From positions 33,914 through 97,913 of the forward strand of contig QEOQ01000256.1 of NCBI GenBank assembly GCA_010279815.1: DNA of 64,000 nt, written 5' to 3'. The DNA is from Brachionus plicatilis (Eukaryota > Rotifera > Eurotatoria > Ploima > Brachionidae). The notes under the pieces were generated by a model. It searched no databases, had not been told where the DNA came from, and saw only the letters and a program-made list of their open reading frames with translations. Shown here one piece after another: positions 56,040 to 64,000 of this stretch; the stretch's first letter is position 1, and each line of letters opens with the position of its first letter. The position numbers were made by a program, and so were the translations under genes.

Positions 56040-57190
56040 CTTTGTTCCAAAATTGTCAATCTGGTTTCAGAAAAAAATAAGAGCACACAAGACCGCATTC
56101 TCAGACTCATTCTGTAGATGGTTTCAACCGGAAAGAATTCACTGGAGCGATCCTATTTGTTCTAGAAAAAGCTTCGATAAAACGAGCCATAAGGGTATTT
56201 TACACAAACTTAAAGAAAAAAAATTAAACGGTACTTTTCTCAAATGGACCAAAAGCTTCCTTGAAAACAGGACCTTCCAAGTAAGTCATAATAATCATCT
56301 TTCACAAGAACAATAAATAAAATGCGGTGTACTTCAAGGGAGCTGCTGGAGCACCTACTTTATTTATCCTCTACTTTAGTGATGTCGCAAATTGTCTCCC
56401 AAAAAATGTAAAGATAGCACTTTTCGCAGACAATCTGTGTATCTGGATTACTCGAGAATCAAAAAAGGAAATAGAAATAATTCTTCAAGACACAATTAAT
56501 AGAATAAACGAATTTTGCAAAAAATAGGGTTTTCTAATAAATAAGAGTAAAACTTGTCACATTACTTTTACCAGAGCTGGTCTCAGAAATAATTATCAAA
56601 GAAAATACAAACTGAATCTGAAGATAGAAAATGAGGAAGTCCCTTTAGATACACATCCATTATTTCTCGGAATAAGATTAGATCCGAAACTAAACTATAT
56701 GAATCATTTAGAAGACATTGAAAAAAAACAATTGTCAAAAATCAATTTAATCCGAAAAATAAAAAGTTTTAGATGGAGTGCTTCTTTAAAAATCAATAAA
56801 ACCATTTTCTAATCGATGATTCGATCTCTATTTGATTATTGCTTTATTATAATCAATTCTGGCTCAGAGAAAATTAAAATCAAACTACAGAAAAATCAAA
56901 ACAAGATTTTGAAAATTATTAAAAAATTTCCGCTTAAAACGAGAACAGAAGACATCCACAAAGTCTTGAACATTGACAGTCTAGATGACCGATCCGAAAA
57001 GCTTTTTATAAGATTCCTTAAAACAAGATCTGAACATGAGATTATTGCAAAAGAATTGAGTGAATTTAAAAACAATCAAGTCAACAGAACACTCACAAAA
57101 CTCCATTCGATTATGCTAAAAATCTACTGCCAAAATCCTGACCATCACAAATTAAGAGCCAATGTTCTTTTTTTTTTTTTTTTAAATACT
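56040..57190 (+). pseudogene. Jockey-type LINE reverse transcriptase, frameshifted
   Basis: In order: SGF-like QSGFRKK and STQDRILRL, KSFDKTSHKGILHKLKEKKL, CGVLQGS, then LFILYFSDVANCLP, LFADNLCIWI (the YADD box changed to FADN), INKSKTCHITFTRAGL, HPLFLGIRLDPKLNYMNHLE, then SLFDYCFIIINSGS and KLFIRFLKTRSEHEIIAKEL. At least four frame changes or stops separate these, and the catalytic Asp pair is broken. It covers most of the polymerase. Confidence 0.8.
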
Positions 57191-57578
57191 TAACCTTTAA
57201 ATGTCTATCATGGGGCTGAAAAGAAGGCAAAAACCTTTCTGGTCTAATGTATAATTTTTTTTTGACATCAAATATTCCAATTTTTTATCTAAACAGTAAA
57301 TCAATACAAAAAATTTACTTACAAATTGGAGAATTTTTTTTTTATTTAAAAATTTTTTTTCATTTTATATGAAAAATAAAAATTATTCAATACTTATTTA
57401 AACTTTGTTTCATAAAAGATACACAATCTTTTTTCTCCAAAAATAACACTTTAAAAAAAATTTTCACGTTTTTAAATTGAAAAAATTACACAACCACAAT
57501 TCATGTGACAAACTTTGATAAACTTAAATTAAATAAATGTCCTCATTTTTTCTAAATAAATTATTTTTATTCTAAAAA
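57191..57578. other. 5' flank of the hydrolase
   Basis: AT-rich. No TATA box or initiator can be singled out. Confidence 0.4.
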
Positions 57579-58967
57579 ATGAATTTCTTAGCTTGCCTAG
57601 CAGTTCTCATAAACACTTTCTTCATAATAGAAGGCAACATAGTCATTCCTCCGAGCAAAACCAGTGGAACTGAGATCGGCCTCATATTTGTCCAAGGTGC
57701 TGAAATACCGGCGCAAAACTACCAAAAATTTGCCATCCAACTGCAAAGCAAATTCAATGGCAAACTTTGGATAGTATTGACCGAATTTCCACTCAACACC
57801 CCAGAGCCTCTCTTAGTCAACTCAGTGATGTCTTCTGCTTATGACGCTCTTAGAAAAAGCGGATTTCAATTTGATCAAAAGACTCCATTTTTTTTCGGAG
57901 CACATTCCCTAGGTGGCATAATAATCCAAGACTACCTGCTCAAAAACGTGGCCCAACTACCATTCCAATTCAGCGGTCTTGTCCTGGAAGGATCTTTTAT
58001 CACCAGATCAAATTTAAACAAGATTCCTCCAAGTTTTCCGGCAATTTTGACCCTGGGCGGTGAACTAGATGGTCTGGCTCGACTCACAAGAATGGCCGAA
58101 TCGTTCTACCATAACAATCAGGATTCGTCGCTAAAGGAGTCAATTACTTTGGTGGTTGATGGAATGAATCATTTTCAATTTATAGGAGATGGTGAGCGGA
58201 CTCCGACAATTGTCAAAAATGACATACAGCCCGAGATCTCTGACGAACAAGCCAGAGACTCGATCACAAGCATCATCAATTCTTACATGAACATAAGAAT
58301 CGACCGGCCCAGTCAAAAGGATATAACTTTGGTAAACCAATTTATAAAGTCAACTTCACAGCTAGTTGGTCCTTTGGTTGATGGTTTAGACTTGGAAGGC
58401 TTTTATCACTTTAATCCTCCGTGTTCTCAAAGTAAACAACCAAATTGTACCCAAGGATCCCAGTGGAGTCAATTTGCCCAAGAATACATGGTTGGCTTGG
58501 CCTCGGCCGACATCAATGTGTTCAATACTTTGCGCACATTGGTCAGCATACCTGAATATTTTCCCACTATTTCCAATTGTTCAAAAGTGTCCACTTGTAT
58601 TCTTAACATATCCACCTATACTCAAAACATTTATTCGGCACTTGACGGACTGGATAATGGACTGTTTCCGATTGCGGCCAGTGAGGCAAGGAGCAAATTG
58701 GTTAGCAGACAAGCTGGCATGGAAGCTTATTTTCACAAGAAATTCGATTTCAACAAAACAGATAGTGAAAGTATATGCTCGCAGATAAATCAGGAAGCTG
58801 TTAATTGGGCTTTAAAAGTGGCGCCTGTAAACACTTTGAAAAGGTATTTGGACAGAGGAAAGCAGCTGGTTATTGCTGATGATCCTGGGTCAGAAAAAAC
58901 TGGTCTTCAGTGGGTCTACACCCCTTTGGTAAGTATGGGCGCTTGCAGAGTTGAATTTCGATCATAA
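57579..58967 (+). CDS. Secreted alpha/beta hydrolase
   Basis: A 462-residue frame starts with a signal peptide (MNFLACLAVLINTFFIIEG), so the product enters the secretory route. It shows a complete hydrolase triad: Ser 110 in the elbow GAHSLGG, Asp 164 in GGELDGLARLTR, and His 198 in VDGMNHFQF. The oxyanion-side strand LIFVQGAEIPAQNY precedes them, with the second strand LWIVLTEFP. These blocks match a eukaryotic lipase/esterase-like family with a long C-terminal extension. The substrate is unknown. Residues 250-450 contain paired cysteines and N-glycosylation sequons (NCTQ, NCSK, NIST, NKTD), suiting an extracellular enzyme. A perfect donor consensus (CTTTG|GTAAGT) lies at 58929 after 450 codons in phase 0. 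If it is used, the last 12 residues are replaced by a further exon that I could not find. Otherwise the stop at 58967 is real. Confidence 0.85.
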   Translation: MNFLACLAVLINTFFIIEGNIVIPPSKTSGTEIGLIFVQGAEIPAQNYQKFAIQLQSKFNGKLWIVLTEFPLNTPEPLLVNSVMSSAYDALRKSGFQFDQKTPFFFGAHSLGGIIIQDYLLKNVAQLPFQFSGLVLEGSFITRSNLNKIPPSFPAILTLGGELDGLARLTRMAESFYHNNQDSSLKESITLVVDGMNHFQFIGDGERTPTIVKNDIQPEISDEQARDSITSIINSYMNIRIDRPSQKDITLVNQFIKSTSQLVGPLVDGLDLEGFYHFNPPCSQSKQPNCTQGSQWSQFAQEYMVGLASADINVFNTLRTLVSIPEYFPTISNCSKVSTCILNISTYTQNIYSALDGLDNGLFPIAASEARSKLVSRQAGMEAYFHKKFDFNKTDSESICSQINQEAVNWALKVAPVNTLKRYLDRGKQLVIADDPGSEKTGLQWVYTPLVSMGACRVEFRS

Positions 58968-59191
58968 TTTTCTATAAGCTAATGAGCTTGTTACACTTGA
59001 AGTCTGACCACTGCTTTAAGTGTAGTTAAAGATAACAAATTTGTTTTAAAATATTTTATTGAATAAAATAAGAGTGAATATAAAAACTAAATAAATATAG
59101 AATAAGTAGCTACAATTTATAGTGCAGTTTTTGATGCTAGATTAAAATTGAATTTAAATAAAAATTAGGAAATAAAGCTAAATCATTCTAA
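58968..59191. other. 3' flank of the hydrolase
   Basis: AT-rich, with several AATAAA words from 59060. Confidence 0.4.
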
Positions 59192-59876
59192 ATAACGTTT
59201 AATATCCAAATTTATTGACATGTCTATAAAAAAGAGTACTCTATTTTAGTGACATGTCATTCAAAATTGAGCATTGTTTTTGAAAAAAATAAAAATGTAT
59301 TATTTATGACATTTAATTAAATGTGAACAAATTTAGCAAAGTAAAATTTTTGATCAAATTTCAAGCGCTCAATTTTGCTCAAAAATTTTTAGATGCGCAA
59401 TTAAATTTCATCGCAGATTTTTAATTTCTTTAACATTTCAAAGCTTTATTTGTAAACTTTTGAAAAAGGATTGTAATTTCTAAAAATGCAATGAAATTTA
59501 ATTGCGCATTTAAAAATGTTTGAGCAAGATTGAGCGCTTGAAATTTGATCAAAAATTTTACTTTGCTACAAATTTTAAAATTATTAAAAATAGCTTCAGC
59601 TATTATGAAATTCAATGTTTAAAATCCAAATTTCATTAAGACCGAATGTATTTTTTAACAAAAGTTGTCTAATTCCTTTTTTAAGACATGTCAAATAAAT
59701 AATTTATTTGACATGTCTTAAAAAAGGAATAAATTGAACATTGCTCTTTTTAAAATCAATGCTTATTTTTTAGTGACATATCACTATAGAATCTTTTACA
59801 TGATATAACAGCGTGTCATTAAAATAGTTTTCTATTTTAAAGACATGTCATTCAATTCGGATGATTACGTTATTAT
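59192..59876. mobile_element. Composite palindromic element with GACATGTC words
   Basis: Ends AATAACGTTTAATATCC and, complemented, AATAACGTAATCATCC lead into ATTGACATGTC and AATGACATGTC. Inside is a second inverted pair (59335-59420 with 59490-59575, sharing AAATTTCAAGCGCTCAATTT). A perfect palindrome also lies inside at 59672-59730. No frame is supported. Confidence 0.65.
59672..59730. repeat. Perfect 59-bp palindrome
   Basis: ATTCCTTTTTTAAGACATGT, then CAAATAAAT is followed at once by its exact complement. It could extrude as a cruciform. Confidence 0.95.
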
Positions 59877-59890
59877 AAATTGTAGTAATA

Positions 59891-60201
59891 GGCAAAATAT
59901 AATTTATTGTACATTTTTATATTTTTACATTTTTACATTTTTGAGAGAAAAAATAAAAATCTCAAAATGAAAAAACCTAAAAAAATTTCATTAAGAAAAG
60001 TATTAACAAATTCGCCATTAATTAAAAGGGATTTTCAAAAAATTATCCTTGGTTTTTACATTTAAATTTTTCTAAAACTGCTTTTTAAGTAATTGCGAAT
60101 TTATTATTACTTTTCTTGAATGAAAATTTTTTTAGATTTTTTGATTTTGAGATTTTTTTTCTCTCAAAAATATAAAAATGTAGAATAATTTTCATTTTGC
60201 C
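59891..60201. mobile_element. 311-bp foldback element with near-exact 9-bp duplication
   Basis: GGCAAAATATAATTTATTGT at the left and ATAATTTTCATTTTGCC at the right face each other. Long arms (GAGAGAAAAAATAAAAATCT, CAAAATGAAAAAA) run toward the centre. GTAGTAATA (59882-59890) and GTTGTAATA (60202-60210) differ at one base, so the insertion is older than 40150-40528. Confidence 0.7.
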
Positions 60202-60210
60202 GTTGTAATA

Positions 60211-61039
60211 ACCGTTTTAAACTGTTGTTGTATAATTATTCATTGTTTTAAATATTTATTTTAAACATAAATATTAATTAACTGTTGAAATAAATAAAAA
60301 TAATAATAAAACCTTGGAAAGTCGGTGATATACCCTAACAAGAATAATCAAAAATATTAGAAAAAAATGTTTAATTAATATCTAATTTAAAGGTCACTCA
60401 AAATGTAGAATATAAAAAACCAATAATTGGTATAAAAAAAGGAGAATCAATGATTGATTTTTCGAAAACTATTTATTTTAAATACAATTTTTTGTCTAGA
60501 AATAAAGTTTTATTTTAAAATTTGACATTGATTCCTCTTTTTCATGTTTCAACTGGTTTAGAAGCTTCGTAATTTTTGTTTGATCTCAATTTGGAAATCA
60601 ATGGAGAATTTTGGCTCATTTTAAAAAATTTTAGTTTTATTTTTTAAAGGAGTTTATATATTTAAGAATAAAAAATAAAGTTTTGACTTATATTTTAACA
60701 GTCATTATTATCATAACAAATTATTTTTTATTCTTTGGATCTACCTTTTTTTGGCATCAAATACATTATGCACTATAAATAATCACAAGTTACAGTTTAA
60801 TATTTAAATTGCTCTTTAATATTTTAATTTATTTTTAGATTAAAAAATACAGTAAGCACAATTTTATTTTTTAAAAAACTTTATTTTTTTAAACATAAGA
60901 AAATACAAATTACAATTACAAATGTGTTATTTAATTTTAGAAAAAAAATATATTAATACATACATAAGAATAAAATAAAAAAATAATATTGTATTTATTA
61001 AGTAGCCGATTCGTTATTAAATTAAATATTTAAATAGGC
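60211..61039. other. No gene seen
   Basis: AT-rich. 60415-60545 has a weak inverted pair (GGAGAATCAATG; GACATTGATTCC). Confidence 0.4.
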
Positions 61040-61165
61040 TTTTTAGCTTTTTTGAATCCATTTGGATCTACCACTAGTGCTGCTGCTGCCAAAGTGGGTC
61101 TTCCTCGACTACGTTTTTTTCCTAATGGCTTGTTGACCGAAGCGATAGGAATCTGGCAATCTCAT
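61040..61165 (-). pseudogene. MULE-type transposase tail
   Basis: The minus strand reads DCQIPIASVNKPLGKKRSRG, RPTLAAAALVVDPNGFKKAK and a stop. The SVNKPLG...RGRP(T/K)LA pattern links it to 7486 and 47833. Confidence 0.5.
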
Positions 61166-61201
61166 AGAGTATGAACCATTTTTAAAAAATAAGAATTATA
61201 G

Positions 61202-61326
61202 ATAACGTAATTGCTCGATTTTAACGACATGTCGTTATATATGGGTATCCAAATTTAACGACAGGGTCTTATAACATTAAAAAGATTATTTAACGACATG
61301 TCGTTAAATTCGAGCAAATACGTTAT
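61202..61326. mobile_element. 125-bp TIR element with TTAACGACATGTCGTTA words
   Basis: ATAACGTAATTGCTCGATTT and AAATTCGAGCAAATACGTTA, then T are inverse ends. Each is followed inward by a TTAACGACATGTCGTTA palindrome. It is related to 59192-59876. Confidence 0.75.
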
Positions 61327-61436
61327 AAGAGAGACAGGAAGTAGCATAGTATTTAAGGAGAAGCCGCGTTTTATTTTCAATTTTTAAACATTTTATCAAA
61401 AATTAAACAACAAACTAAAAGATTTTTGGTTTGATT

Positions 61437-61775
61437 AATAAAAATATTGTCAAACAATAAATGGGGTCTTAACTATCACACACTAGGAAATCTATATAAA
61501 TCCTTAATCGAATCTATATAATCTAGATTACTCTTTTCGGTGTATGAATTCACTTTCAGAGACAAACATTAAAAAAATTCAAGTCTTACAAAACTCAGCA
61601 GTTCGTTTAATTTATTTAACTAAAATATGATACTCCTTCCAATATTATGCATCATGAGGCACTTAATAAACTTAAACTCTTAGCTGTCTCGATCCGACTT
61701 TTTGAATTGAGCGAAAGATATGCAGCCGGAGGACTGCATCATTCTGTTCCATTGGTTATCAAGTCAAAAATTATT
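61437..61775 (+). pseudogene. LINE A, third and most decayed copy
   Basis: It reads KILSNNKWGLNYHTLGNLYK, SLIESI, stops, then the HHEALNKLKLLAVS-like nucleotide match. It aligns with 49075-49410 with many changes. Confidence 0.7.
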
Positions 61776-64000
61776 TAAGTGCGAGATGATTTATATAGTA
61801 AAGTTTTGAAATAAAAAATATAGTAAAGTTATGATTTGAATTATTTTGGTAAAAACCGAATAATTTAGTGCATATAATATAATGTAGTACTGTTTGGAAA
61901 TAATAAAGTGCAGTTAGGTATTAAAAATTGTGCAACTTGTGATTAATTTATAGTGCAAAATTAAATACAAGCCCTTTTTTTTGTTTTTCTATAAATTATT
62001 TTTCTACATTTTTACCTGTAATCTACTTTTTAATATATCCTCAATTTAAAAGTTTAAATCATCTTTTCAATTATTGTAGTAATTATTAATTTAAAGTTAA
62101 AACGGCTATGTGAAAATTTAAAAATCAAAATTTTAATTGAAAAAAAGATAAACGGAGCTAGTGCATTTCGAAGCAAATTTTTCAAATCATCATTTCCGAT
62201 AAGTAAAAATGTTTGATGAGTAATACTACTACTAATACTTTTTGATAAATAAAAACTAATCAATTTAAAAATTTAACATTAACAAATTATTTAACGAAAG
62301 TTTATTGATAAATTCAAAATAAAATGACATAATTAACAATATAAAGCTGTAATTAAAAATACAAGGAAAATACTAATTAAGTAACAAAATTAAATCATCT
62401 AATCAATGTAAAGAGTCTTCTCTCTAAAGCAAAGTCAAGGCCCTTCATTAGGCTACTCGATTACGCAATAAAATTTTTGAAGCAGTTTATAATATTTGTA
62501 GTTATTTTCTAACTTCAGCAGTTTTATATTAAAAATATTATTTCAAAAGATGCTAATTATTGTTTATATTCAATTAAAATTTCTTTTGTACTCAATTTAG
62601 AATTGATATTAGAAAATTTTGCTTTAAAATAAGCTGCAATGAAATTATAGGTTCCCAGAAAAACTTAATTAGACCATTTTTCTTAATATATATTACTAAA
62701 TTCTTTAAAATTTTGATATTGAAATAAATCGAAAAAAAATATATTTTTTTTAAAAGTCATTCCAAAGACTTTGTAAATTTTCAAAAAAAATAAACAATTT
62801 AGATTATATGGCGCTAGAGAGTCTGTTTACAGATTTTACTGTTTTTACTTTTTGAGGCTCCCTAGCTCCCTAAAATCTAAATTTTCTGTTTTTTTTTGAA
62901 AATTTACAATTTAACTGAAAAATTATGACTATTTTTGATAAATAGAACTTTTTAAACATGGGCTCAGTCTCCTTTAATTTTTGAATACTTCAGCTTATGA
63001 AAGGGTCATTTGTTCAAGGACCGGTTTTTAATAAATTTCGTCATTTTTAATAATTGTGTTTCTGAATTTTTATGTATTTTTTAAAGAATTTGAGAATGTT
63101 CATGTCCTTAGTTTCTTTAGGCAAATTAAAGTTTGAGGGCAATATTAAAAGATCAAAAAATAAATTGTTATATTTTTTTAAAAATAATAAAGAAAAAAGT
63201 TTTTTCCAAAGCAAATGCTTGACATTTTTATTGAATTGTAAAAAGTTTAAATATTTTAATTGATTTTAATGAAAACTTACTTCTAAAGACAATAAAATTT
63301 ACTATTTTAAAATTTATAATTTGATTAAGTGGAATAATAAAATTATTGCTGGTTGAGTTTTGAATTTTAATTTGTGAATTAACTTAACCTGAATTATTTA
63401 AATTATTTATTTTTTTTATTAAATTAGATATCAATAATTTTGATGTTAATTTGATAATTTAATGATTATTTAACACAAGCTTTTATTTCTTTTAAATTAT
63501 CTAAGTCATTAGATTAATTAAGTTTAAAAATTTTAAATGATCGTTTTTATCTAAAAATTTATCGTTATTCTATTCAGGTTAAACTAAAAAATTGTTTGTC
63601 ATTTCATTATATCAAGATTGTTTACTTTCGGATAAGGTTAAGTTAATGAAACTCAATTTGTTTTTTAATTTTATTTTATTAAACAATTAAACTACTCTTA
63701 CAACAAATACGACAAAAGTCATAGTTTAACTTTAAAAATGTTTGTGGCATTATAAGAATAAGACGAATAAATCAAATAAATTATTACATTTATTTTGTAA
63801 AATAATTAATTAAAAAACGTCAATCAGAAATCAAGATAAATATTAAAAATGATAATGAAAGTAGGCAATCGTCATTTTAATAACGATGACACTTAAAATT
63901 AATTAAATCAAAACCTCAAAATAAATAACTAGAATAATTTTTGATTGAAAAAATTTTCTCAATTTCCTAAGTTAAAATAAAATTTTTAATCATCTGAGCA
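61776..64000. other. Spacer with a foldback and one dispersed-repeat copy
   Basis: 62772-62909 has inverse arms (GTAAATTTTCAAAAAAAATA and its complement) around a GC-richer loop. 63118-63230 is the third copy of the repeat at 44-150. Nothing else is supported. No gene is seen up to the window edge. Confidence 0.5.

Noticed and set aside
61437..61775. Independent small host gene
   Set aside because: It aligns throughout with LINE A and has several stops.

Overview
The window is eukaryotic and animal: intron-split genes with GT-AG introns, very AT-rich spacer DNA, and metazoan signalling genes (an atypical protein kinase C, a KICSTOR subunit). Short introns of about 46-52 bp beside one 7-kb intron, extreme AT content and dense transposon debris fit a monogonont rotifer such as Brachionus; that assignment is inference, not something the sequence proves.

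Five host genes can be supported. From left to right they are: CMC4, a twin CX9C mitochondrial protein (25832-26032, +); atypical PKC in two large exons around a 7-kb intron (27037-36123, +); KICS2/C12orf66 in six exons (43382-44956, +); an FAD-dependent spermine/polyamine oxidase in three exons (49888-51573, -); and a secreted alpha/beta hydrolase (57579-58967, +). Exon phases were checked by hand and give proteins of 66, 693, 442, 509 and about 462 residues. These genes do not form a pathway. aPKC belongs to polarity signalling, KICS2 to amino-acid sensing upstream of mTORC1, CMC4 to the mitochondrial intermembrane space, and the oxidase to polyamine catabolism.

The left third (1-17300) holds a duplicated gene for a protein with a P-loop NTPase part and a possible PD-(D/E)XK-like nuclease part, an arrangement that recalls Crinkler-type effectors. 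Copy 1 (1196-8784, -) keeps every segment but is split by a 2.07-kb insertion flanked by TGA. Copy 2 (13780-15049, -) is uninterrupted at that site but has lost both Walker motifs and carries a retroelement fragment. Comparing the copies dates the damage, and a repeat just upstream of copy 1's proposed first exon shows the duplication once spanned the whole gene.

Most of the rest is mobile DNA. There are CR1/Jockey-type non-LTR remnants, including one nested inside another with a 5-bp target duplication; an LTR with polypurine tract; and MULE-type elements with 9-bp target duplications, one still encoding a SWIM zinc finger. There are also hAT-like elements with 8-bp duplications, Tc1/mariner-like elements flanked by TA, and several MITE families built from short words such as AAGTC or TTACGTAA. 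A 41-bp tandem repeat with internal dyad symmetry lies in the aPKC intron 0.4 kb before the kinase exon. No rRNA, tRNA or CRISPR array was recognised.
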